DNA of 33,275 nt, taken from the NCBI GenBank assembly GCA_029941865.1, contig JAPYTO010000048.1, forward strand, positions 1 to 33,275. The letters are read 5' to 3'. A model generated the notes under the pieces. That model was not told where the DNA came from, made no database searches, and was given only the letters and a program-made list of their open reading frames with translations. Positions 6,960-14,546 of the stretch are shown here, in pieces; the first letter of the stretch is position 1; every line of letters begins with the position of its first letter. This DNA is from Fuerstiella sp. (GTDB taxonomy: Bacteria > Planctomycetota > Planctomycetia > Planctomycetales > Planctomycetaceae). A program made the translations under genes and the position numbers.

Positions 6960-9539
6960 CTACTCAGTGGCCGGCCTGCCGAGCCGTCGAATTGCCGATG
7001 ACAGTCGGTGCAGCGTTGAAGGCTCATTCTGAGTTTTGTTCTTTGTCGCCCACGAAAATGCGGGGGCATCCCAGATCGCGTCGGCTTCCGACGAATCATC
7101 CGAATCTTCCACCGTTCGCCGATTAGAGCGTCGCGCACCTTTAGGAACGAACAGGTTTTTCTTCTGCGTCTGCCGTGGCGGTTTGCTATCCGCGACGAAC
7201 TTGTGTTGAGTTGCAGTCCCGGTCGCATGTATTTTTCCACATTGCTTGCAAGGGACGCCACTGAGTGATGGTTCTCTTGATGATTCAGCCGCCGGTTGAA
7301 CGTCCGCAAGTTCAAAGCGATACACATGTTCAAACGCCACGGTCTTCACCATGTCGCGTTCTGCGGGATCCGTGTAGTCGACCAATGGAACGAGCTCTGA
7401 TGTTACGGGGCGTTTGGCCGTTCGCACTGCTTCGACGGGATCCTGATCCCTCAACTCATCGCCAGACGCGGACGATGTTCGCACGCTGTTTTTCTGTACG
7501 TCAACTGATGAAGCAACACGTGCTTCCGTCAGCCATGTGATGTCTTCCCTGACAAGAAACGGACAGTCGTCGAACAATCCGTAAGACGCGCCCAACGCTT
7601 TCGCCTGGCTTGCGAGATCCGTCGCCCGCTGCAGCTCGCCAGCGGCGATGGCCGCACGTGCCTGCACCACAAGCCGCACGGCCTGTTGGTGCTTCGTTTC
7701 GGTTCTTGGCGAACCACTGGGTTTAGACGTGGTCGCCAAAGTCGCTGCCGCCGCAGGAACGGTTGCCGTTCCGTCACGCTGATTGGTCCTCGCACGTACA
7801 TACTCCTGATGCATGTTCTGTGCAGCCGCCGAAGACGCAAGGCTTCTGGCCTGCATCGCTCGTGAGCATGCAATCGCCGTCTCACCGGCCTCCATGGCTT
7901 CCTGAGCTTCCTGCAGCAGCCGTCGAGCTTTGTACGCGAGCAGCAAACTTGACTGATCGTCGAGGCGGCCGGACGTCTCGTCGGTCTTCGTCTGCGGCGG
8001 AATCTCAGGATTCTTCGAGAGTCGCTCGCTGGTGGGCTGTTCCCGAACGGAAGCTCTGGGCAGATGCACACCACCTGTCATTTCCGGGCTGACCGGTACG
8101 GGCCCAGGAGCCGAACATTGCGGCGAGACTTTCGTTGGGGCAGTCACGGCTTTTTTTATGATGACTTCAACAATAGGAGCTGCCGACCGCCGGATGGGCG
8201 TTGGCAACTCATCGGTTCCTTTGATTAACTCATCTTCAGCTACTGAAAATGGCACAGCAGGGACTGATGTGGGCGGAATATTGAAGCGTGCCAGCGGTGC
8301 AACGGTCTGCGTCGTCGGCGTTTGCTCGGGACGTGTCGTCAGTGAAGCCGCTGCGGGTGATGGTGTCGCCAGTGGTCTGCCTGCAGGTACGTCGACACTA
8401 ACAGCCCTGGGGGCTTCAGAAGTCGGAACATCAGGAACCGATGCCGAGGGGCCAGTCGCCACTCGTGTCACGGGCGTTTGAATAACCGCAGCCTGTTGGG
8501 TTTCTTTCAGACGTACTCGTTCAAGCTGAGACTCCAACTGTCGCTGTACGGAGCGGATTTCCGCATACGCGAGTTCAGCCCGCCGTCCCTCATTTGAGAT
8601 TTCATTGACGGTCCTTTGCGTTTCGGTCTGAAACCGTTCAAATGATTTGGCAATGTCCTGCAGATTCTGATTCAGTTGAGCCAGTTGCTGCATTTGAGCG
8701 CTATTGTCGGCAGGTTGCACATTCGGTCGCTCGGCGCGTGCCGCTCTTCGCTTCTTTGCAACAGCTTCAGCGACCTCCATCTGCTGCCTGGCAAGATCCC
8801 TCGATTCCAGAAGTTTTTCGAACCGTGCGGTCATGGTGGCCATTTGATCCGCCATGATCCCACCGTCGACGTTGACCGTGACGGGATGAACGGTAATCGG
8901 AGCGTAGACAGACCCTGGTGGACCTGCCTCACCTGAAAGGCGAGAATATGGGTCATCAAATGCCGTGGCTCCGCATGAATACTGGCGACGATTCTGCGCT
9001 GCGAATTCAGAGTCTGTCAGTGCATCCGGAGCGTCTGACGTGGACTTTGCAGCGGTTAATGCCAATGTTCCCCGGCCGTCTGTAGAAGCTCTGTGTAGAC
9101 CAGGGGCATGACGCACGACCGTCGTCTGAGCACGAGATGCCGGCAGTCTGTTCGGAATCGGAGCAAGAGCGGGCGACTGTGCAACTGGCCTGGCGCTACC
9201 ACTTACCTGATTCCTGTTCTGCCTTCCCGTCAGCCGCCCAGGCTGTGGGCCCGGAGCAACTGTTCCTTGTCCGGCAAACAACTCCTTCCCCGAGGGTTGT
9301 GCCACGTTGGTTTGAGGCGCAGAAGTCAAGGTTTGGCCAGCAGGATAGAACTCGGAGTAAGCCCGGTTGGGTTGCAGCGGGGCTGCGGTGCTGGTGGTTG
9401 GTTGAGACGTGGGCTTGCCGGACGGCAATTCGGTCTGACCGGAGAAAGGCACCAAAATGGCAACTGCGAGCCCTCCACACATCACTGTAGAAGCGAGCAG
9501 CACCAATCGACCGGTTTGGAAATCTGAGGATCTGTTCAT
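6960..9539 (-). CDS. Large membrane-anchored or secreted planctomycete-type protein with helical-hairpin repeats
   Basis: An 859-residue protein from the ATG at 9539; a TTG four codons upstream is possible but less likely. Residues about 12-31 form one hydrophobic segment, an uncleaved anchor or signal peptide. A long Pro/Ser/Thr/Gln-rich region follows, then a probable coiled coil around residues 225-340 (rich in Glu, Gln, Arg and Leu). More low-complexity sequence leads to two helical hairpins, ARRLLQEAQEAMEAGETAIA and AVRLVVQARAAIAAGELQRA, the second continuing into ASYGLFDDCPFLVREDI. I recall this alanine-rich repeat ending in a DxP motif from large planctomycete proteins. Near the C-terminus GVPCKQCGKIHATG has a CxxC pair (764, 767). 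No enzymatic domain is recognised; a cell-envelope structural or scaffolding role is a guess. Confidence 0.8.
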   Translation of the reverse strand: MNRSSDFQTGRLVLLASTVMCGGLAVAILVPFSGQTELPSGKPTSQPTTSTAAPLQPNRAYSEFYPAGQTLTSAPQTNVAQPSGKELFAGQGTVAPGPQPGRLTGRQNRNQVSGSARPVAQSPALAPIPNRLPASRAQTTVVRHAPGLHRASTDGRGTLALTAAKSTSDAPDALTDSEFAAQNRRQYSCGATAFDDPYSRLSGEAGPPGSVYAPITVHPVTVNVDGGIMADQMATMTARFEKLLESRDLARQQMEVAEAVAKKRRAARAERPNVQPADNSAQMQQLAQLNQNLQDIAKSFERFQTETQRTVNEISNEGRRAELAYAEIRSVQRQLESQLERVRLKETQQAAVIQTPVTRVATGPSASVPDVPTSEAPRAVSVDVPAGRPLATPSPAAASLTTRPEQTPTTQTVAPLARFNIPPTSVPAVPFSVAEDELIKGTDELPTPIRRSAAPIVEVIIKKAVTAPTKVSPQCSAPGPVPVSPEMTGGVHLPRASVREQPTSERLSKNPEIPPQTKTDETSGRLDDQSSLLLAYKARRLLQEAQEAMEAGETAIACSRAMQARSLASSAAAQNMHQEYVRARTNQRDGTATVPAAAATLATTSKPSGSPRTETKHQQAVRLVVQARAAIAAGELQRATDLASQAKALGASYGLFDDCPFLVREDITWLTEARVASSVDVQKNSVRTSSASGDELRDQDPVEAVRTAKRPVTSELVPLVDYTDPAERDMVKTVAFEHVYRFELADVQPAAESSREPSLSGVPCKQCGKIHATGTATQHKFVADSKPPRQTQKKNLFVPKGARRSNRRTVEDSDDSSEADAIWDAPAFSWATKNKTQNEPSTLHRLSSAIRRLGRPATE

Positions 9540-9722
9540 AGGACCAACCAACTGGACGAACGAGACAACCGGAAAACTGCATACTCAGTACGCAATTCGG
9601 GCTTATCGTGTTCATCGGTCAGTCGCAGACTTCCCCTACACTGAATATCCGGAAGAATCCAAAATCTCACCCCAGTCTACGCATTTTCTGATGTCTGCCA
9701 GACACTACGAGTGCGGAAGGGG

Positions 9723-9743
9723 GCGCCCATGTTGGTCGGGCGC
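9723..9743. repeat. Short GC-rich inverted repeat
   Basis: GCGCCC (9723-9728) and GGGCGC (9738-9743) form a 6-bp stem with a 9-base loop. It lies just beyond the T-run of the leftward terminator at 9747-9803. Significance uncertain. Confidence 0.4.
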
Positions 9744-9746
9744 ATG

Positions 9747-9803
9747 AAAAAAGCAGCGCGATAAGGTCCCCTCAAAGCTCCCAGCTTTCCTTAACGCGCT
9801 GCT
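9747..9803 (-). terminator. Strong Rho-independent terminator for a leftward transcript
   Basis: On the minus strand, arms AGCAGCGCGTTAAGG and CCTTATCGCGCTGCT pair at 14 of 15 positions. They enclose a smaller perfect hairpin AAAGCT-GGG-AGCTTT and are followed directly by TTTTTT (plus-strand A-run 9747-9752). There is no T-run on the other side, so the signal is directional. It cannot serve the 6960-9539 gene, which starts downstream of it, so it implies a transcript coming from 9804-10283. Confidence 0.75.
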
Positions 9804-10249
9804 AGTTCGGTTGTATTCTTCGGGCTGGTCAACGTTAAAAGCGTGTCCAGCACTGTCAGGTTGAACTCTCGTTCTGCTGACACCGGAAACATAGGTTGGG
9901 AATCGTAGCCGTCAAATCTGCCCTTTGGATAATGTAGCGACTGACGAAAGTTTAGGTATTGTATGAGATTTGCGTAATATTCGGGGACTCTCCGGATCTG
10001 CATATAAGCTGGCCAAAGGTTTGTCGCCGGCGAATGGGGTGTTATTCCGGGTGGCCAGCACTGATTCGCAGTTCGTGGCTTGCGGAAAGACTGGCACCCG
10101 CCTAAGAATCCGCTAGTGAGTGTCGCACGGACGTGTAGCGGGTCCGGCGAGCGATTTCGCAGCTGAACGGTGGCTGAAGTCGCTACACTTCGGCGAAGTG
10201 TGCTCTCGTCTTTTCCCATCCTGCGGCTCTTTCGTCTGGTCTGTTGCAC
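9791..10249 (-). CDS. Uncertain hypothetical ORF ending inside the terminator stem
   Basis: An open frame of 152 codons from a GTG at 10249; inner ATGs at 10219 and 10003 would give shorter forms (70 residues for the last). I do not recognise it. The C-terminal part, from YMQIRRVPEYYANLI on, has a protein-like composition. The end, AEREFNLTVLDTLLTLTSP, is faintly like the first helix of a helix-turn-helix domain, but the protein stops where such a domain would continue. Its TAA overlaps the left arm of the leftward terminator, an arrangement seen for genuine short genes. Codon use has a lower third-position GC than its neighbours. It could equally be a pseudogene remnant or the template of a non-coding RNA. 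Confidence 0.3.
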   Translation of the reverse strand: MQQTRRKSRRMGKDESTLRRSVATSATVQLRNRSPDPLHVRATLTSGFLGGCQSFRKPRTANQCWPPGITPHSPATNLWPAYMQIRRVPEYYANLIQYLNFRQSLHYPKGRFDGYDSQPMFPVSAEREFNLTVLDTLLTLTSPKNTTELAAR

Positions 10250-10283
10250 TGAGACGCGAGCCGATCGGTTTCATTTTTCGTTT

Positions 10284-11489
10284 ATGACTACAACACTCAT
10301 TTCTCATGCTGAAGACTTCGTCGAACTCTGCGAACATATTCGAGAGTCAGGACTTGTCGCCTTCGACACGGAATTCGCGTCGGAAAGTACTTACCGACCA
10401 GAGCTTGGTCTGCTGCAGTTTGCGACTGAGGATCGCAGCGTTGCCGTGGATCCGCTTACCGTTGGTGATATGTCGGCGTGGTGGGAAATCATGGCGGATG
10501 ATGAGACCACCGTCGTCGTCCATGGCGGGCAGGCCGAAATTCGGTTTTGCCTTTATCAGATTGGTCAGGTCCCGCGCAGGCTTTACGATATTCAGATCGC
10601 AGAAGGCTTTCGCGGTCGCAGCTACCCTCTGTCTTACTCGGCAATCGTCCAGCGAGTGATCGGTGAGCAGGTCGACGGTAGTCAGACGCGTACGGACTGG
10701 TTACGGCGTCCATTGTCTGCTGAGCAGTTGAAGTACGCTTTGGAAGACGTTGACCATGTGTTGGAAATCTGGCGACGCCAGCGTGCCTGGCTGAAAAAAC
10801 ACAACCGGCTGGACTGGGCTGAAGCCGAGATGCAGCGTCTGATTGACGACATTGTGACAGATGACGCAATGGCTCCGTGGCGACGAATTTCGGGGACGCA
10901 CAAATTGTCTCGACGAGATCTGGCGGTCGTCCAGAAGCTGGCAGACTGGCGAGAAGAGGAGGCGGCGGTTCGCAACCGACCTGTTCGCAGGATTCTACGC
11001 GACGATCTTCTGATTGATCTGGCTCGCAGAAAGCCGACCACTCGACAAAAGGCGCTGGCAACGCGAGATATGAATCGGCCTGAGTACAAGCGGCGTCTGG
11101 ACGACATCGTGCAGGTGATTGAGAGTGCGTTGCAGATCTCAGATGCAGATCTGCCTGAAAAGCCCCGCAATCGGCGTCAGGAAGCATCGTCGGACGAGCA
11201 GGTGATCTCCAAACTGTTGGCGCTGGCGCTATCGAACCGCTGCGCAGAACTGGACGTCTCACAGACGCTGGTGGCGAACAACAAGGATCTGACCGAACTG
11301 GTCCGGCACCATCGCCTGGATCCGGAGAAAAAGGGTCAGGCCAGAATTCTGGAAGGCTGGCGTGCGGAAGTCTGCGGTCAATTGTTGTTGGATGTGATGG
11401 ACGGCAAAGTTGGTTTCCGAGTCGCCCCGGTGGGTTCGGCCACACCTTTGACATTCGAAACTCGCGTGCCTGACGGCGTCGGCGGGTAG
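10284..11489 (+). CDS. rnd: Ribonuclease D-like 3'-5' exonuclease
   Basis: A 401-residue protein; the ATG at 10284 is chosen because the exonuclease fold begins at once (TTLISHAEDFVELC). Exo I is FDTEF (Asp28, Glu30). Exo III is YALED (Tyr151, Asp155), the DEDDy Tyr-x3-Asp pattern. In Exo II the sequence is VVHGGQAEIRFC, with Glu85 where RNase D family members normally have Asp. An HRDC-like helical region follows at about 205-290 and a second at about 305-380, as in bacterial RNase D, which trims tRNA and other structured RNA 3' ends in the cytoplasm. The gene is monocistronic in this window. The C-terminal tail (GSATPLTFETRVPDGVGG) is not recognised. Activity with Glu85 is uncertain. Confidence 0.9.
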   Translation: MTTTLISHAEDFVELCEHIRESGLVAFDTEFASESTYRPELGLLQFATEDRSVAVDPLTVGDMSAWWEIMADDETTVVVHGGQAEIRFCLYQIGQVPRRLYDIQIAEGFRGRSYPLSYSAIVQRVIGEQVDGSQTRTDWLRRPLSAEQLKYALEDVDHVLEIWRRQRAWLKKHNRLDWAEAEMQRLIDDIVTDDAMAPWRRISGTHKLSRRDLAVVQKLADWREEEAAVRNRPVRRILRDDLLIDLARRKPTTRQKALATRDMNRPEYKRRLDDIVQVIESALQISDADLPEKPRNRRQEASSDEQVISKLLALALSNRCAELDVSQTLVANNKDLTELVRHHRLDPEKKGQARILEGWRAEVCGQLLLDVMDGKVGFRVAPVGSATPLTFETRVPDGVGG

Positions 11490-11521
11490 CACCGTGCCGC
11501 CCACACGACGGCGGCCATCCA

Positions 11522-11540
11522 GACCGGGAGACCTCCGGTC
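11522..11540. repeat. GACCGG/CCGGTC hairpin
   Basis: GACCGG (11522-11527) and CCGGTC (11535-11540) form a 6-bp stem 33 bp after the RNase D stop codon. A related word, GTCGGGAGACC, follows near 11556. Possible 3' end structure; weak evidence. Confidence 0.4.
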
Positions 11541-11590
11541 AACACGTGTGCGGGGTCGGGAGACCAGTGCATAGCGCGCTTGCCGTTCGT

Positions 11591-11621
11591 TTAACCACGT
11601 GGGCAACGCCCGCGCGGTTAA
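11591..11621. repeat. TTAACC-type palindrome, short copy
   Basis: The structure is TTAACC (11591-11596), then GGGC-AAC-GCCC, then GGTTAA (11616-11621), two nested perfect stems. The sequence TTAACCACGTGGGCAACGCC closely matches the left end of the longer element at 12343-12412, so this looks like an internally shortened member of the same family. Confidence 0.7.
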
Positions 11622-11865
11622 GTTAATAAACGAGTGAATACATCATGGGACCATGTTTCCCATGGCTTCGTAGTGTGGCTTGTCTGCCTGCACACACAAG
11701 AGCAGCGGCAGGCAAAAACGTTGATCCCGGATTATGCACGTTTTGAGCGAATTGTTGCTCTTCTCAGACGAGTGTGGGGAATATACTGTTCCGTCCCGTA
11801 CGGACTGGTCTGCACACGTCATTTTCCGGTCGTTGTCTCAGTGCCTGCTTCGGAGAGAATCGAGC

Positions 11866-12174
11866 ATGACTTCGCCGTCAATTCGGATACCCGAAACCAC
11901 TCGCCGACGGCTCGACGAGTTCCGCAGTCAGGTTCGCAAAGTCAAAATTTCAGAAGGTGTTCTGGCTGGCGTCTTCGGTCTGACCCTGTCCTACGTGGCG
12001 GTGTTTTTGCTGGACCGTTTCGTTGATACGCCAGGACTGGTACGGATCGCGATTCTTGTTGTCGGGTGTCTGGGATTTGCTGTGTTCTTTCCGTTGAAGT
12101 GTCACCGCTGGGTGTGGGCAACGCCCCGAACGTTTTGGCTGGCGGACGCGCGGCCCGATAGGCAACGCCGTTAA
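11866..12174 (+). pseudogene. Truncated N-terminus of a long planctomycete membrane protein
   Basis: The ATG at 11866 follows a Shine-Dalgarno-like GGAGAG. About the first 86 residues are ordinary protein: a basic amphipathic start (RRRLDEFRSQVRKVKISEG), then two hydrophobic helices (VLAGVFGLTLSYVAVFLL and IAILVVGCLGFAVFFPL) ending in KCHRWVW. I recall this layout from the start of much longer planctomycete membrane proteins, where HRWVW continues into a large cytoplasmic or periplasmic part. Here the frame instead enters repeat DNA (ATPRTFWLADARPDRQRR) and stops at 12174. The repeat-encoded tail has a second copy at 12357-12414. The gene therefore appears cut by a deletion or rearrangement at the repeat; the rest is not in the window. 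Confidence 0.7.
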
Positions 12175-12178
12175 ACGG
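12114..12178. repeat. TTAACC-type repeat, left arm lost at gene junction
   Basis: From GCAACGCCCCGAACGTTTTG to GGCAACGCCGTTAAAC this matches the element at 12343-12412 with few differences, but its left TTTAACC arm is replaced by the coding sequence of the truncated membrane-protein gene. The junction falls near GTGTGG|GCAACG; the neighbouring short copy reads ACGTGGGCAACG, so GTGG is shared microhomology. Confidence 0.7.
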
Positions 12179-12182
12179 CTGC

Positions 12183-12318
12183 GGGTAGTCCAGGTTGCTC
12201 GCAACCTTTGGGTGCCGCAGGCACAAGAGGCTGTAATGGAACGATCTTCCTGCAATTGATGGTGCAGAGGTTTGTTGTTTTTCGATTGGTCCGCACAGCG
12301 GACCCTACATGCCTGACA
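12183..12318 (+). repeat. 136-bp three-hairpin repeat, copy 1
   Basis: It matches the reverse complement of 16517-16652 over all 136 bp with no gaps and about 16 mismatches by eye (about 88% identity). Three internal hairpins are conserved: GGTTGC..GCAACC, GTGCC-GCA-GGCAC and GGTCCGC-ACA-GCGGACC. It lies between two TTAACC-type repeats, giving a composite of repeat, this element, repeat. No open reading frame suggests a protein. I recall the GGTCCGC/GCGGACC hairpin as frequent in planctomycete intergenic DNA. Confidence 0.85.
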
Positions 12319-12342
12319 AATCTCAAGGTTGCGGAAAATAGG

Positions 12343-12412
12343 TTTAACCACGTGCGCAACGCCCCGAGCGTTTTGGCTGAGGGACGCGTGGCCCGATAGG
12401 CACGCGGTTAAA
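12343..12412. repeat. TTAACC-type palindromic repeat, full copy
   Basis: The terminal arms TTTAACC (12343-12349) and GGTTAAA (12406-12412) are perfect inverted repeats, extended by ACGTG near the left end and CACGC near the right. The inside (GCAACGCCCCGAGCGTTTTG) matches the partial copy at 12114-12178. It lies about 98 bp before the stop codon of the convergent DUF116-prenyl synthase gene. Confidence 0.75.
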
Positions 12413-12509
12413 CGCAGCTCTGTGCGTTTTGCCACCGCCGCCTGTGCTGTGACGCCCCAAGACGCTTCAGAACGCCGTGCATGCCAGCTGATAGCGTTGT
12501 GGACGGCTG

Positions 12510-14420
12510 TCAGATGCTTTCCAGGGACAGCGGCACGAATACGGGTGGCCGAGGTGGTGGGTCACCGGAATCGGGGTCCAGGTGTTCCGCCGCCGTCGGA
12601 GGTGTTTCGCGAACGAGGACGGTTTCCACGAAGAACCGCAGCAGTGCCTGAATTCTTTCGTCTTCAATATTGGCCACGATGGCCTCTGCTCGTTCCTGCG
12701 ATCGTTCGACAAGCGTCTCGGCTTTTTCGAAGACGTCGCAACTGTCGAAGATCACCCGCAGTCGGTCCACGCGGACTTCTTCCGGCAGATCGTCAAATTT
12801 TCCGGAAAGCACGTCCTGAAGAACCTGACGCTGTTCGCGATCGGCGTCTTTTAATGCCAGTGCCAGCAACACGGTTGGCCGCAGAGCAAGGGCGTCCTGA
12901 CCACTTTTCAGTTTGTTGTCGCGGTCTCCCTGCCAGTCCTTCAGGTCGTTCAGAATCTGGAAGGCGACTCCGACGTGACGACAGAATGACGCCACCTCGG
13001 TGCTGGACGCCAGTTCATGTTTTGCCAGACGCAGGCCCGCGTACAAGGCGGCATGAAACGCAGGTGATGTCTTCAGCGAGTAGATCTGCAGGGCATCCAG
13101 CGGCGTGATGTTCCAGTCGGGCGATTTTTGCCATGACATTTCCGCTCCCTGCCCGTCGCACAGACGGATGTGGGCCGTCGACATGCTGTCGGCGATATCG
13201 AGCGCAATTTCCGGATCCAGATCGCGGGAACTGTGGATCAGCCGGTATCCAATTCCGATCAGGTGGTCGCCAATGTTAATCGCCTGGCCGATTCCGTGCT
13301 CGCGATGCAGCGTATCGCGACCGTAGCGGAACTGGTCATCATCCTGAATGTCGTCATGGACCAGCGACGCCTTATGAAAGGCTTCGATCGCCATCGCCAC
13401 TTTGGCAACGGAATCGGGAATCTCCGGCGTGGGATCGCCAGCTGTCAACATGTCCGCGCCGGACGCCGCATGCCATGCCGCCAGCGTGATGAATGGTCGA
13501 AATCGTTTTCCGCCGTTGGCCAGCCAGTCGTAAGCAACGGATTCCGTGAATGCGACGGGACTGTCCTTCTTTGCTGCGTCCTTTGTACGGATGCGAGGCC
13601 GCAGGCGTTCAATGTCGTTTTCGAATGTTCGAGTGGACGCACGCATCAGCGGGACGTAACTGGCGGTTGGTTTCCGGGGCAGCGGTTCGTATTTGTCCAG
13701 GACGTCCCACACCCAGGCTTCGTCCAGCGTCGTATTCATGCAATCCCCGGAATGCAGGGGCACGGCGTATGACGGCACGCCAGCGATCAGGATCTTGTCG
13801 ATGGCTTTTTCAAGCACGTTCAGACAGGCCACGCCCAGAATCCCGTCGATGTGTCCGGAAACAATAATCTTCAGGACAACCGGCGAACCTTCGGCCACCA
13901 GAACCTTGTAACCCAGCTGCTCAGCGCGCACCTTGTAGTCCGCGATGGAACAGGCGCCGCAGCGTTCGCAGTCCAGGCCGAATTCTGAATACTCCGCGGG
14001 ACAGCCTTCCGCGTGTTTCAGGCAGTGCGGCAACAGCAACATGCGACGTTCGAAGGGAATCGCCAGAAACTGTTGTTTCCAGAAAAAATTGCCAATCATC
14101 ACCATGGCGAAGCCAAGAAACTTTTCCGGCAGTCCCATTTGGTTCAGCAGTGTACGGCTGTGGGCCTCCAGTTCGTTCTTGTTGAAGGCGCGGGACCTGT
14201 CCAGGTCTTTAGCGAATTCTTCTGCCGCCTGTTTGAAAGTCTCGCGTTGCTCCAGCGATTCCGGCACAGCCTTCAGATGACTGGTGCTCCGCCGTTTGCC
14301 CTTCCTGCGGACCGGCTTTGGATCGTCAATCAAGTCGGCATCGTCGCTCGGTGCTTCGACGTCGGCGGGAAGGACTTCTGAGATTGGCACTATTGACACT
14401 CGTGACTCCTGCGGACGCAT
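12510..14420 (-). CDS. DUF116 domain fused to a polyprenyl diphosphate synthase
   Basis: A 636-residue protein, about twice the usual prenyl synthase length. Residues 1-60 are charged linker. Residues about 60-245 match DUF116: a hydrophobic segment ([14 protein letters not shown]) and cysteines at 133, 140, 151, 154 and 157 (LPHC..C..CERCGAC), suggesting metal or Fe-S binding. Residues about 265-600 are an all-helical trans-prenyl synthase with GGKRFRP (303-309), first aspartate-rich motif HDDIQDDD (356-362) and second motif NDLKD (491-495), in which Asn replaces the usual first Asp. Residues just before the first motif are small (Ala351, Ser352), which in this family allows products longer than farnesyl diphosphate. 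It condenses isopentenyl diphosphate onto allylic primers. It lies 126 bp downstream of the cyclase gene on the same strand. The role of DUF116 is unknown. Confidence 0.9.
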   Translation of the reverse strand: MRPQESRVSIVPISEVLPADVEAPSDDADLIDDPKPVRRKGKRRSTSHLKAVPESLEQRETFKQAAEEFAKDLDRSRAFNKNELEAHSRTLLNQMGLPEKFLGFAMVMIGNFFWKQQFLAIPFERRMLLLPHCLKHAEGCPAEYSEFGLDCERCGACSIADYKVRAEQLGYKVLVAEGSPVVLKIIVSGHIDGILGVACLNVLEKAIDKILIAGVPSYAVPLHSGDCMNTTLDEAWVWDVLDKYEPLPRKPTASYVPLMRASTRTFENDIERLRPRIRTKDAAKKDSPVAFTESVAYDWLANGGKRFRPFITLAAWHAASGADMLTAGDPTPEIPDSVAKVAMAIEAFHKASLVHDDIQDDDQFRYGRDTLHREHGIGQAINIGDHLIGIGYRLIHSSRDLDPEIALDIADSMSTAHIRLCDGQGAEMSWQKSPDWNITPLDALQIYSLKTSPAFHAALYAGLRLAKHELASSTEVASFCRHVGVAFQILNDLKDWQGDRDNKLKSGQDALALRPTVLLALALKDADREQRQVLQDVLSGKFDDLPEEVRVDRLRVIFDSCDVFEKAETLVERSQERAEAIVANIEDERIQALLRFFVETVLVRETPPTAAEHLDPDSGDPPPRPPVFVPLSLESI

Positions 14421-14546
14421 TCGTCTGTTGGAGGGATGAGAAGTTACGGAAGATGGAACTTTTGGTGTTGACCACCTTAACCCCGCAAACCGGCAAAAGT
14501 GCCGAAAAACGCGAGACTTGACGATCAGGCCGTGTTGCGGCGACCG

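Larger units (their letters stand above)
11490..11865. other. Intergenic region with small palindromes
   Basis: This 376-bp gap holds two small inverted repeats (11522-11540 and 11591-11621, listed separately). No further gene is recognised. A TATACT hexamer at 11782 resembles a -10 box, but no well-spaced -35 element is visible. Confidence 0.5.

Noticed and set aside
10489..11454. 321-codon minus-strand frame opposite RNase D
   Set aside because: Arg/Pro/Ser-rich shadow translation typical of GC-rich antisense; RNase D motifs are clear on the other strand.
12329..13108. 259-codon plus-strand frame starting in the TTAACC repeat
   Set aside because: It runs antisense through the prenyl synthase coding region and is very Arg-rich; it is not a continuation of the truncated membrane-protein gene.
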